Shown: positions 33,076 through 41,286 of the stretch, one piece after another | Layout of the letters: every line of letters begins with the position of its first letter | Position numbering within the stretch: the first letter of the stretch is position 1 | Assembly: GCA_009886115.1 (NCBI GenBank) | Contig: VFJJ01000130.1 | Span: 1-49,710, forward strand | Direction: 5' to 3' | From: Actinomycetota bacterium | GTDB lineage: Bacteria; Actinomycetota; Acidimicrobiia; IMCC26256; VFJJ01 | Length of the DNA: 49,710 bases | Translations under genes and position numbers: made by a program | The notes under the pieces: model-generated | Told to the model about the DNA's origin: nothing | Databases searched by the model: none | The model's input: only the letters and a program-made list of their open reading frames with translations

Positions 33076-33914
33076 GCCTGGGCCAGCGGGCCGTACATGT
33101 CGGGGCGTCGGTCGCGGTAGAAGGCCCACTGCGATCGCACCTCGTCGATGCGGTCGAAGTCGAGATCGCGCACGACGAGCTCCTCATCGTGGTCGGAAGC
33201 CACATCGCCGACGAACTGACCCCTGGGGTCGACGAAGTACGACGTTCCGTAGAAGTCGTTGTCGCCGAGGTCCTCGACGCCCACCCGGTTGATCGCTCCC
33301 ACGTAGTACATGTTGGCGACCGCGGACGCCGGCTGCTCGAGCTTCCACAGATACGACGACAGGCCCCGCGAGGTTGCCGACGGATTGAACACGAGTTGGG
33401 CTCCCGCCAGGCCGAGTGCCCTCCAGCCCTCGGGGAAGTGGCGGTCGTAACAGATGTACACGCCAACCCGACCGACCGCAGTGTCGAAGATCGGATATCC
33501 CAGGTTTCCCGGCCGGAAGTAGAACTTCTCCCAGAATCCCTTCACCTGGGGGATGTGGGTCTTGCGGTACTTGCCGAGATAGGTGCCGTCGGCGTCGATC
33601 ACAGCCGCCGTGTTGTAGAGCACGCCGCTCTGCTCCTGCTCGTACATCGGCAGGACCAGCACCATGCCGAGGTCGCGGGCCACGTCGCACATCAGCTGCG
33701 TGGTCGGACCATCGGGAATGGGCTCCGCATAATCATAGTAGACACTATCTTGCACCTGACAGAAGTACGGGCCATAGAACAGCTCCTGGAAGCACATGAC
33801 CTGGGCTCCCTGAGACGCCGCTTGGCGCGCGTACTCGAGGTTGCGCTCGATCATCGACGTCTTGTCGCCCGTCCACCTGGTCTGAACGATGGCCGCTCGA
33901 ACGATGTTCGCCAT
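33072..33914 (-). CDS. Beta-ureidopropionase / N-carbamoyl amidohydrolase (nitrilase family)
   Basis: It cleaves N-carbamoyl-beta-alanine to beta-alanine, CO2 and ammonia. The 280-residue protein shows the nitrilase triad: E44 in CFQELFYGPYF, K118 in GKYRKTHIP and C155 in GVYICYDRHFPEGWRALGLAGAQLVFNPSA. EYARQAASQGAQVMCFQELF and the GFWEKFYFRPGN segment are characteristic of the N-carbamoyl-beta-alanine branch. ATG at 33914 follows AGGGGG. It is the first gene of the minus-strand operon, divergent from the MocR regulator. Confidence 0.92.
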   Translation of the reverse strand: MANIVRAAIVQTRWTGDKTSMIERNLEYARQAASQGAQVMCFQELFYGPYFCQVQDSVYYDYAEPIPDGPTTQLMCDVARDLGMVLVLPMYEQEQSGVLYNTAAVIDADGTYLGKYRKTHIPQVKGFWEKFYFRPGNLGYPIFDTAVGRVGVYICYDRHFPEGWRALGLAGAQLVFNPSATSRGLSSYLWKLEQPASAVANMYYVGAINRVGVEDLGDNDFYGTSYFVDPRGQFVGDVASDHDEELVVRDLDFDRIDEVRSQWAFYRDRRPDMYGPLAQA

Positions 33915-34003
33915 GTGAACCCCCTGAAGGCTCGCTACCAACCGAGCAGCATCCTGGCCCAGTCGCGGGCTCTGGCCACGGAACGTACTGTACGGGCATG
34001 CTC

Positions 34004-34027
34004 GCGAACAAGGATATGAATGTTCGC
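34004..34027. promoter_or_regulatory. Inverted-repeat operator candidate between pyrimidine operon and mocR
   Basis: GCGAACA (34004-34010) and TGTTCGC (34021-34027) form a perfect 7-bp inverted repeat with a 10-bp spacer holding GGATATGAA, a possible -10 region. The 11-mer ATGTTCGCCAT at 34020-34030 recurs exactly at 33904-33914 over the start of the beta-ureidopropionase gene. A further palindrome, CGTAC-T-GTACG, lies at 33984-33994. This is a plausible MocR binding region for autoregulation and operon control. Confidence 0.5.
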
Positions 34028-34057
34028 CATACAAACACCGGTAGGGACCCGCAACCG

Positions 34058-35440
34058 ATGACGCAGCCCACCTCCGCCCTCGAGGTCATCACCGGATCGG
34101 TGCGACAGCGCACGGCCCGGGGGATGGCCGACGCCGTCAGCGCGCTCGTGGCCGACGGGCTGCTCGAAGCGGGGTCGGCGCTGCCCACGGTGCGAGCGCT
34201 GGCCCTGGCCGTGGGCGTCAACCCGGCGACGGTGGCCCAGGCGTGGCAACTGCTCCTGCGCGCCCGAGTGATCGAGACCCAGGGCCGGCGGGGCTCCTTC
34301 GTCGCCGACGTGTCCGAGCACCAGGTGATCTCGCGTTTCTGGCAACTGGCGGGACGGGCAGGCTCTCACGCGCTCGACCTCAGCACCGGGATGCCCGACT
34401 CGACCCTGCTCCCCAAGCTCGGGCCGGCGTTGCGTCGCGTCGGTGCCCAGCACCAGGTCTCGAGCTACCTCGACCGGCCGGTCCTCCCCGAGCTCGAAGA
34501 CCACCTCCGCTCGTCGTGGGCGGCCCTGTTCGAGCCCGAGGCGATCACGATCGTCAACGGAGCGCTCGACGCCGTCGACCGGGTCACGAACGTGCTCATC
34601 CGGCCAGGCGATCACGTGCTCGTCGAGAACCCGACGTTCCCGCCACTGCTCGATCTCTTCCAGCTCGCCGGGGCCCGAGTGGTGGGCCTCCCGCTCGATG
34701 CCGACGGCCTGAAGCCCGAGGCACTCGAACGGGCGCTACGCGTGCGTCCGGCGGCGATCTTCCTCCAGCCCCGGGCTCAGAATCCCACGGGGATCATCAC
34801 GACCCCGACCCGCATCGCAGCGCTGGCCGCCGTGCTCGAAGGCTCGCCCCGGACGATGGTCGTCGAGGACGACCACCAGGGCGACATCGCTTCGTCACCG
34901 GCGGTGAGCCTGGGCACGTACCTGCCCGAGAGAACCGTCCGCATCCAGAGCTTCTCGAAGTCCCACGGTCCCGACCTCCGGCTGGCGGCCGTCGGCGGAC
35001 CGGCGACGGTCATCGATCCGCTCACCGAGCGCATGCGGCTGGGCCCGTCGTGGTCGAGTCGCCTGCTCCAGCACGTGCTCGTGGACATGCTCACCCACGA
35101 CAGCACCCGCAGGGCGGTTCGTCGGGCCCGAACCGAGTACGCCGACCGGCGGACCGCACTGGTCAGGGCGCTGAGCGCTCGATCGGTGGCCACCACCGGA
35201 ACCGACGGGATCAACCTCTGGGTCACCGTCGCCCGCGAAGCCGACGCTCTCCTGCTCCTCGCGTCACACGGGATCGGGGTCGCGGCGGGCTCGCCGTTCT
35301 TCGTGGCCAAGGACGACACCCGCCACATCCGGGTCACCTGCGGCCTGGTGGCATGCGATCACGAGGCCCTCGCCGACCGCATCGCCGAAGCGGCCTCGAC
35401 CCCCGGGCGCCCCGGCCGCAGCCCACGCGCCGTCCGCTGA
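34058..35440 (+). CDS. MocR-type regulator (GntR DNA-binding + aminotransferase-like domain)
   Basis: MocR regulators sense a PLP-linked ligand and control nearby catabolic genes. The 460-residue form has a GntR winged helix (residues 8-85: AVSALVADGLLEAGSALPTVRALALAVGVNPATVAQAWQLLLRARVIETQGRRGSFV) and a fold-type I aminotransferase domain (about 105-450) with NPTG (242-245), D271-D272 and the PLP lysine K301 in IQSFSKSHGPDLRLA. Start choice: ATGs at 33998 and 34016 would place the inverted repeat inside the gene, and the GntR homology begins only after 34058, so ATG 34058 is preferred. It is divergent from the pyrimidine operon, which it probably regulates. Confidence 0.88.
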   Translation: MTQPTSALEVITGSVRQRTARGMADAVSALVADGLLEAGSALPTVRALALAVGVNPATVAQAWQLLLRARVIETQGRRGSFVADVSEHQVISRFWQLAGRAGSHALDLSTGMPDSTLLPKLGPALRRVGAQHQVSSYLDRPVLPELEDHLRSSWAALFEPEAITIVNGALDAVDRVTNVLIRPGDHVLVENPTFPPLLDLFQLAGARVVGLPLDADGLKPEALERALRVRPAAIFLQPRAQNPTGIITTPTRIAALAAVLEGSPRTMVVEDDHQGDIASSPAVSLGTYLPERTVRIQSFSKSHGPDLRLAAVGGPATVIDPLTERMRLGPSWSSRLLQHVLVDMLTHDSTRRAVRRARTEYADRRTALVRALSARSVATTGTDGINLWVTVAREADALLLLASHGIGVAAGSPFFVAKDDTRHIRVTCGLVACDHEALADRIAEAASTPGRPGRSPRAVR

Positions 35441-35461
35441 ACGGTGCGATTGCCGCCCTGC

Positions 35462-35508
35462 TTCTTTGTGTCCAGAACCGCTCACGGAGTGGTTCTGGAC
35501 ACAAAGAA
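35462..35508. terminator. Perfect 18-bp inverted repeat between convergent genes
   Basis: TTCTTTGTGTCCAGAACC (35462-35479) is exactly complementary to 35491-35508, with an 11-base loop whose ends can pair further. It lies between the ends of mocR (plus) and the SDR gene (minus), so a bidirectional terminator is the simplest reading. There is no T-run outside the stem, and it is less GC-rich than its surroundings. Confidence 0.6.
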
Positions 35509-35530
35509 CGGTGGGGAGACGGTGGGGTGG

Positions 35531-36319
35531 CTAGGTCAGCCCCATCATCGCGGCGACCCCGTAGCCGTGCCCTGCCGTGTAGCCCCCGTCGACCGGGAGG
35601 GCCACACCGGTCACGAACGAGGCGTCGTCGGAGGCGAGGAACAGCGCCGCGCCGGCGATCTCATCGGCCCGGCCGAAACGTCCGAGCTTGTGCTGACGGC
35701 GGGTCGCTTCCCGCACCTCGGCCGTGGCGTCGGAGCCGTACACCGAACGGAACATGGGCGTGTCGATGAATCCCGGGCAGATGGTGTTGGCGCGGATCCC
35801 GAGCAGGCCGTAGTCGCAGGCGATGTTCTTGGTGAGCAGCACCACGCCCCCCTTCGAGGCGTTGTAGGTACTGCCACCCTCGCAGCCTTCGAGTCCCTCG
35901 ACCGAGGCGATCGTGACGATGCTCCCTGAGCGCTGCGCGATCATCGCGGGCAGGACCGCCTTGGCCGACAGGAACGTCCCGGTCAAGTTGATGTCCTGCA
36001 CCCGTTGCCACTCGGCGAGCGACAGCGAGTGGATGGGTCCCCCGCCGGCGACGCCCGCCGCGGTCACGAGCACGTCGATGCGGCCGTGCGTGGCCCGAAC
36101 CGCTTCCCCCGCCTCCAGCTGAGCGTCCTCGTCACGCACGTCGAACGTGGAGAAACCCGAGGCCGGGGCGAGATCGGCGATCTCCTTCCACGCCTCAGGC
36201 TCGATGAGATCGGCCCCGATCACGACCGCTCCCTCGGCCGCGAAGCGCGTACAGCACGCCAAGCCGATCCCCGACGCCGCCCCCGTCACGTAGGCGACCT
36301 TCCCCGTCATGCGTCCCAT
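35531..36319 (-). CDS. Short-chain dehydrogenase/reductase
   Basis: An NAD(P)-dependent oxidoreductase of the classical SDR family, 262 residues. Visible are the cofactor motif TGAASGIG near residue 11, the structural motif VTAAGVAGG, the catalytic serine in SIVTIAS and YNASK, and the closing segment GRADEIAGAALFLASDDASFVTGVALPVDGGYTA. The ATG at 36319 follows GGAGAG; an ATG three codons later is possible. Substrate is unknown. It lies downstream of csrA on the same strand, separated by 88 bp, with no functional link evident. Confidence 0.9.
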   Translation of the reverse strand: MGRMTGKVAYVTGAASGIGLACCTRFAAEGAVVIGADLIEPEAWKEIADLAPASGFSTFDVRDEDAQLEAGEAVRATHGRIDVLVTAAGVAGGGPIHSLSLAEWQRVQDINLTGTFLSAKAVLPAMIAQRSGSIVTIASVEGLEGCEGGSTYNASKGGVVLLTKNIACDYGLLGIRANTICPGFIDTPMFRSVYGSDATAEVREATRRQHKLGRFGRADEIAGAALFLASDDASFVTGVALPVDGGYTAGHGYGVAAMMGLT

Positions 36320-36407
36320 TGCTCTCTCCACGGCTCGGCCTGGGCCCTCGTCGGGCAGTGGCGTCAGCTTCCCGCACAGGCCACGCGCACGCACGCCGCC
36401 GGGGCGA

Positions 36408-36716
36408 TCAGAGATCGGGCGAGGGTGGACGAACGGGCGGCGCCGGACGCTCCGCCACGGGTGTCCCGGCCGAGCCCGGGGCACCACCAGCCGGCTTCTT
36501 GCGCCGCAGGAGGTCCTGAGCGGCCGTGGCCGTGGAAGCCACCGCGGCGACGTTCTCGCTCATCACCTGGCGATAGATCTCTTCGCGGTGCACCGTGACC
36601 GAGCGGGGGGCGTCGATCCCCAAGCGGATCTGCTCGCCCCGAACCTCGAGCACCGTGACGACGATGTTGTTACCGATCACGACGGACTCACCGGGTCGGC
36701 GGGTCAACACGAGCAT
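36408..36716 (-). CDS. csrA: Carbon storage regulator CsrA with C-terminal extension
   Basis: CsrA is an RNA-binding translational regulator. The 102-residue protein starts [51 protein letters not shown], with the RNA-contact residues L4 and R44 in place. Usual CsrA proteins have 60-80 residues; this one has an extra 40-residue tail rich in K, P, A and G. The ATG at 36716 is preceded by GAGGAGGAGGG, which is both ribosome site and GGA-containing, so CsrA may bind its own leader. It is the last gene of the flgN-flgK-flgL-fliW-csrA unit, after a 106-bp gap. Confidence 0.95.
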   Translation of the reverse strand: MLVLTRRPGESVVIGNNIVVTVLEVRGEQIRLGIDAPRSVTVHREEIYRQVMSENVAAVASTATAAQDLLRRKKPAGGAPGSAGTPVAERPAPPVRPPSPDL

Positions 36717-36822
36717 GCGTCGGCCCTCCTCCTCGATTCCCACGTGGTGGGCTTCCGTCCCTGGATGTTCCCGTCCACGACAGCCTCCCAGCCCGTCGGT
36801 CCGAATCTGTCGCGAACGACGG

Positions 36823-37416
36823 CTACGCCGCTGACAGTTTCACCATGGCTCGAACGGGATAGTCCGAGTCGGCCAGCACCACCTGCCGGCCCTCCAGCGT
36901 ACGGAGGTTCACCACGAAGGGTCCGAGCAGGTTCACGAACACCATGTCGGGTTCAGCGGAAAGGGTCACGGGACAGAACACGATCGCGTCCTCGGGCGAC
37001 TCGAGGCCGATCTGCTTGCGCTCGAGATCACTGATCTCGGGGGAGTAATCGGGGAAGAACAACCACGGCACGCTCACGATCAGCGCCACCGCCGGATCGT
37101 CGAGGCTCTGGAGGAGCTGGAACACGGCGTCGTCGCTGTCGTTGATCAGCACGAAACGGGTGCTCCCGGGAAAGCCCAGGATGCCATCGGGGAACTCGAT
37201 GACCTTCTCGTCGTGTTCGTCGGCGCTGTGCTCGGCAGGTGCGACCACGGTCCTCCCCTTCGTGGCCGAATCGTACCGGTGCGCGGTAGGAGTGCCGGAG
37301 GATGGTGAGCTGCCAGCATCGGAGGGCCTCCCGGCGTCCGGAGATGCCTTCTCGGGCCGTTCGACGACGGCCGCGCTGTCGGTACCCATCTCCAGCATCC
37401 TCATTTCCCGACTCAC
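36823..37416 (-). CDS. fliW: Flagellar assembly factor FliW with long N-terminal extension
   Basis: FliW binds flagellin and, when free, sequesters CsrA, linking flagellin level to its translation. The FliW core is residues 70-197: [50 protein letters not shown] and [43 protein letters not shown]. Ahead of it lies a polar, disordered stretch of about 65 residues that ordinary FliW (about 130-150) lacks. The GTG at 37416 overlaps the flgL stop (GTGA); ATGs at 37404 or about 37392 would shorten the extension only slightly. Its operon partner is csrA. Confidence 0.92.
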   Translation of the reverse strand: MSREMRMLEMGTDSAAVVERPEKASPDAGRPSDAGSSPSSGTPTAHRYDSATKGRTVVAPAEHSADEHDEKVIEFPDGILGFPGSTRFVLINDSDDAVFQLLQSLDDPAVALIVSVPWLFFPDYSPEISDLERKQIGLESPEDAIVFCPVTLSAEPDMVFVNLLGPFVVNLRTLEGRQVVLADSDYPVRAMVKLSAA

Positions 37417-38306
37417 CGCAAGAAGTCGACGAGCGACGGTTGAATGGCCTTGGCGACCGCCCCGAGGGTGGCCTTGTAGGCGATCTCCTCGGTCTGGAGC
37501 TCCAGCACGGCCTTGGCGAAGTCGGTGTCCTCGGTCTCCGACAGGTAGGCCTTGATCGACAGGCTCTCCTCCCGGTTGCGCTCGATGGCCGTCTCGATGG
37601 TGGCCTGCCGGGCGCCGTAGATCCCGAGCGAGGTCTGGACCGTCCCGAAGGTGGCGTCGAGCTGGGCGAGGCCGCTGGCCATTCCCGCATCGTTGCCGGA
37701 TCCGACCGCGGTGACGACCTGGTCGAACACGCTGAACACGTCGTTGCCGGCACCCAGCGAGAAGCCGAAGACCTGATCGGCCGTCTGGTTGACCGTCACG
37801 ACCTCGGAGTCGCTGATGCGCCGCTGCACCTGGCCACCATCGCCGGTGTAGGTCCAGGTTGCTCCGACCCTGGTGATGGCGTCACCACCCGAGAAGCCCG
37901 CGAACAGGCCTCTCCCGAGATGACGGCTGTTGGCCGTCGAGACCAGCTCACCCTGGATGGCACGGAGCTCGTCGGCGATCGCCTGGCGATCCTGGGGTCC
38001 GCTGGCGCCCGAGCGGGCCTGGATGACGAGGTCGCGCGCCCGGCGCATGCGCTCGAGTGAGTTCTGGAGCTTGGAATCGCCGAGCTGGGTCCACGTCTGG
38101 CCGTCCTCGCCGTTGCGGGCCTCCTGGTCGCGCAGCCGCTGATCGGCGCGCAACATGAGCGCCCGGTTCATCCCGCCCGCATCGTCGGACGGCTTCTGCA
38201 GGATCTTTCCCGACGCCAACTGCCCCTGGACCGTGTTGAACCGCTCCAGTCGGCTGGTGAGCCGACGGAGGGAGCTGTCCATGAGGGTCTCGCTCGAGAT
38301 GCGCAT
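37413..38306 (-). CDS. flgL: Hook-filament junction protein FlgL
   Basis: FlgL (HAP3) joins hook to filament. The 297-residue protein begins MRISSETLMDSSLRRLTSRLERFNTVQGQLASGKILQKPSDD, the flagellin-like start characteristic of FlgL (s.....LasGKri.kPSDDp), and ends LSETEDTDFAKAVLELQTEEIAYKATLGAVAKAIQPSLVDFL, the matching C-terminal helix. Length is typical (290-310). It follows flgK by 22 bp. Confidence 0.95.
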   Translation of the reverse strand: MRISSETLMDSSLRRLTSRLERFNTVQGQLASGKILQKPSDDAGGMNRALMLRADQRLRDQEARNGEDGQTWTQLGDSKLQNSLERMRRARDLVIQARSGASGPQDRQAIADELRAIQGELVSTANSRHLGRGLFAGFSGGDAITRVGATWTYTGDGGQVQRRISDSEVVTVNQTADQVFGFSLGAGNDVFSVFDQVVTAVGSGNDAGMASGLAQLDATFGTVQTSLGIYGARQATIETAIERNREESLSIKAYLSETEDTDFAKAVLELQTEEIAYKATLGAVAKAIQPSLVDFLR

Positions 38307-38328
38307 CGCCGACTCTCCTGTCCCGGGC

Positions 38329-39690
38329 CTATCGCCCGACCATGCCGGTGCCCTTGATGAGGGTCTCCAGCATCTGGTCGACGGTCGTCATCATGCGGGC
38401 CGATGCGCTGTAGGAATGCTGGAACTGGAGCATCTGGACCATCTCCTCATCGAGGGAGACGCCCTGGGTGCCCTTGCGGGTGAGCTCGGCCGCGGCGACG
38501 AGCTCGTCCTGTGACCGCGTCGCTTGCGTCTCGTTCTGGGTCAGCGCTCCGAGTTCGGTGATGAACTGTCTGATCGACGCGTCGAACGTCAAGGTGTTGG
38601 TGTTGGCGCTCAACGAGTTCCGCAGGTTGGCCATCGCCTGGGCGTTCGTCCCGCTGTTGGGCGCGTACGGCGCCCCCGACATCGCGAGCAGGGCCGGGTT
38701 CGTGATCACCACCGCGATCGAGCCGGACGGGTTGGCCGCGTTGTAGCTGAGCAGCGCTCCACCCGGTGTCGCTGCTGCGGTCTCACCGAGGGCGTGCTGG
38801 GTGTTGAAGGCGTTGACGAGGTCGATCGAGAACGTGTCGAGGCGCGTCCGGTAGGTGGTCAGGTCGGTGGTGAGGAACTTCTGGATGCCGGCGACCTCAC
38901 CTCCCACGGTGACCGTGGAACCCGCTGCGGTGATGGCGTAGCCAGGTGGCGCTCCCACGCTCATCGATTGGATGCTCGATCCGTCAACCAGGCCGACGCC
39001 GCCGAGCACCATCCGCACGGTCCCGTTCGACTGCACCTGCGACGTGGCGCCGACGGTCTGGGCCAGCTTGTCGATGAGCAGGTCGCGCTGGTCGAGCAGG
39101 TCGTTGGGCGCTCCGGCGAAGGCGGTGGTCTCCTGGATCTCGGTGTTCAGCTCGGCCAACTGCCGCAACGCCAGGTTGGCGTCGTCGATGCGCAGGCGCA
39201 GCCTGTCGGCGGCGTCACCCTGGAGCCGGTCCCAGCCCGCCCTCACACCGTTGATACGCCCCGTCAGGTTCTGCAGCTCGCTCAAGGCGTTGGAACGGGC
39301 AGCGCTGTCGCTGGGGCTCAATGCCACATCCTCGAACGCCGACCAGACCTCACCCAGCGCCCGGCTCACACCCAGGTCGGGTTCGTTCATCTGGCCCTCG
39401 AGCCGACCGAGCAGATCGGCCCGCTCCTTGAGCGAGCCCTGGGTGTCGTAGGCCGAGCGCACCCGGTCGTCGAGGAATGCGTCGCGGACCCGACTGATCC
39501 GAGCGACCTCGACCCCCGAGCCCAGCGGCCCGTACTGCGACAGGAAGGGGAAGCGAGTCTGCAGGTCGACGATCTGGCGGGTGTAGCCCTTGGTGTGGGC
39601 GTTGGCGACATTGTGGGAGGCCGTGTCGATTCCGACCTGGGCCGCCCGCAGACCCGAGTACGCCGTGTTCAGCGCCGAGAAGTCGGGCAT
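38329..39690 (-). CDS. flgK: Hook-associated protein FlgK
   Basis: FlgK (HAP1) forms the first hook-filament junction ring. The 453-residue protein starts MPDFSALNTAYSGLRAAQVGIDTASHNVANAHTKGYTRQIVDLQT and ends EEMVQMLQFQHSYSASARMMTTVDQMLETLIKGTGMVGR, both diagnostic. In the middle is DLLDQRDLLIDKLAQTVG. The ATG at 39690 overlaps the stop of the FlgN-like gene (TGATG), so chaperone and substrate genes are translationally coupled. Confidence 0.96.
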   Translation of the reverse strand: MPDFSALNTAYSGLRAAQVGIDTASHNVANAHTKGYTRQIVDLQTRFPFLSQYGPLGSGVEVARISRVRDAFLDDRVRSAYDTQGSLKERADLLGRLEGQMNEPDLGVSRALGEVWSAFEDVALSPSDSAARSNALSELQNLTGRINGVRAGWDRLQGDAADRLRLRIDDANLALRQLAELNTEIQETTAFAGAPNDLLDQRDLLIDKLAQTVGATSQVQSNGTVRMVLGGVGLVDGSSIQSMSVGAPPGYAITAAGSTVTVGGEVAGIQKFLTTDLTTYRTRLDTFSIDLVNAFNTQHALGETAAATPGGALLSYNAANPSGSIAVVITNPALLAMSGAPYAPNSGTNAQAMANLRNSLSANTNTLTFDASIRQFITELGALTQNETQATRSQDELVAAAELTRKGTQGVSLDEEMVQMLQFQHSYSASARMMTTVDQMLETLIKGTGMVGR

Positions 39691-40217
39691 CAGAGCACCC
39701 TGTCGACTCGGTAGGCGACGCCCGCGGGGAGCTCGCGGCCACCCACTGCCGTGTAGGCCTGGGTGTCGACACCCGACAGGGCCTCGTCGCCGACGACGAC
39801 CGTCATCAGCTCCCTGACCTCTGCCAGACCGGCCGACGCCAGCTTCTTGTTCTCGCGTGACACCGCCTCGACCTCGGCCGTGGTGGCCAGGAAGAAGTCG
39901 CGGTGATCCTCGAACACGGTGCGAGCAGGCTCGGGGGCGTGGTCGGCGAGGTACACGAGCGTGATCCGGTCCTTCGGGATGCCCCAGGCGTTGGCCAGAC
40001 GGGCCGTCACCAGCGATCGCTGGAGCTCGCAGACCCTGATCTTCTCCAAGACCCGTTCGACCTCGCCGAACGACAAGGCGACGAAGCGCTTCTCGTCAGC
40101 CGCCAGGACGAGCTTCGCCGAGACGAGCCGGTACAACAAGAGATCGAGCAGCCGCCGACCCGTCCAGAGGACCTCGGTCAGTTGCTGCAGCTCACGGGTG
40201 TGGTGGTGTCGCTCCAT
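39690..40217 (-). CDS. flgN: FlgN-like export chaperone
   Basis: The predicted chaperone for FlgK and FlgL has 175 residues, all helical, with TRELQQLTEVLWTGRRLLDLLLYRLVSAKLVLAADEKRFVALSFGEVERVLEKIRVCELQRSLVTARLANAWGIP. Size, helical layout and coupling to flgK fit FlgN. A paralogue of identical length lies at 23125-23652 beside fliA. Upstream, on the minus strand, TTAA-N15-GCCGACGA ends eight bases before the ATG, close to what precedes the paralogue, though GAGG in this stretch may simply be the ribosome site. Confidence 0.75.
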   Translation of the reverse strand: MERHHHTRELQQLTEVLWTGRRLLDLLLYRLVSAKLVLAADEKRFVALSFGEVERVLEKIRVCELQRSLVTARLANAWGIPKDRITLVYLADHAPEPARTVFEDHRDFFLATTAEVEAVSRENKKLASAGLAEVRELMTVVVGDEALSGVDTQAYTAVGGRELPAGVAYRVDRVL

Positions 40218-40294
40218 CGCACGCCTCGTCGGCGTCGGCCAGCCCGACTTAAGCGGATCGGAGCCCCTTCGCTCGAGCAGTTAGCCTCTTCCAG

Positions 40295-40942
40295 GTGGCA
40301 GCCGACCCCTCCGTGGAGGAGACCCCAGACGAGGAGCCCGAGTCGGCGGCTCAGGCTGGCGGCCCTGCGAGCGCTCCCGTCGACCGCACCCGGGAGCTTC
40401 ACGAGCGCATCGCCTTCCTCGAGGCACACCTGGCCCGACGCTCCGCCGAGGTCCGCCAGCTCCGCCTCCAGGTCGATGTCTTCTCCACGACCGACGGGGC
40501 GACGGGGCTCGCCAACCGGAACGGCATGGTCGACCTGATCGAGCTGGCCTTGGCTCGCCTGGAACGTCGGGGAGAGCCCTTCGCCGTCGCCGCTGTGGGG
40601 TTTCCGACGCTCGAGCCAGACGACGTCGCCGTCGAGGACGTGCAGCACGTGAGCGCCCTGCTCACCGCCGGCCTGCGCCGCATGGACCGAACGGCGCGCA
40701 TCGACCACGCCGTGCTCGGCGCCGTCCTGCCCGATCTCACCGCCGCGCACGTCTCGGTCGTCGAGCGCCGGCTGCGGAGCCTCCTGAGCGCTTCGACCGA
40801 TCTCGATCTCGACGCCCGGATCGGCGTTGTGCTCGTCGACGCCGAATCGACGCTCCTCGATCCCGTCGCCCTCGTCGAGCGCGCCGACCGTCTCCAGGCC
40901 GAGCTCGCCCCCGGCCGCACGTCCGTCGTCACGGCGTCCTAG
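40295..40942 (+). CDS. Degenerate GGDEF-like protein
   Basis: 215 residues from a GTG start. Residues 30-63 are a coiled coil (RTRELHERIAFLEAHLARRSAEVRQLRLQVDVF). The rest follows the layout of a GGDEF domain: TTDGATGLANRNGMVDLIELALARLERRGEPFAVAAVGF corresponds to the D.LTGL.NR start. At the active site the GGDEF signature is missing (RTARIDHAVLGAVLPDL in place of R.GGDEFavlLP), so diguanylate cyclase activity is not expected. It is divergent from the flgN-flgK operon, with 77 bp between. A regulatory or c-di-GMP-binding role is possible, not shown. Confidence 0.7.
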   Translation: MAADPSVEETPDEEPESAAQAGGPASAPVDRTRELHERIAFLEAHLARRSAEVRQLRLQVDVFSTTDGATGLANRNGMVDLIELALARLERRGEPFAVAAVGFPTLEPDDVAVEDVQHVSALLTAGLRRMDRTARIDHAVLGAVLPDLTAAHVSVVERRLRSLLSASTDLDLDARIGVVLVDAESTLLDPVALVERADRLQAELAPGRTSVVTAS

Positions 40943-41006
40943 CCCGCCGCCACAGGGGCGACGACGGGCATTGCAGGATTCGGACAGCTCGAGTACGTCA
41001 CGCCGA

Positions 41007-41118
41007 TCATGAGAGCTCCGCATGCCTGGCGAGTCGTTGGTCGAAGGTTGCCACTGCTGTGTGCTGACGGGCTGCGGTGGCCAGAAAGCAGCCGTCGAGC
41101 CCGGTGAACAGGCACCCG
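41007..41118 (-). pseudogene. PIN-domain (VapC-like) C-terminal remnant
   Basis: A short minus-strand frame ending at TGA 41009-41007 reads GLDGCFLATAARQHTAVATFDQRLARHAEL. This is the typical PIN C-terminus (D.llaAtA..h...lvTfD..f). No start codon, N-terminal acidic residues or antitoxin are found nearby. It seems the end of a lost toxin-type gene. Confidence 0.5.
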
Positions 41119-41286
41119 ATGGCCGGGCTGACACATCACGGGACCGGGGTGGCAGCGGAGTCGTCGGCGGCGAAGCGGGAACGGACCCGTCCGAGCTGCC
41201 ACCGGGCCCAGCTGCGGAGCGATCGCGAGCGGCCCTCGGGGGCGTCCGGCCCGGCACCCGATGCGCCGTTCGCCGCGGCGCCGGCC

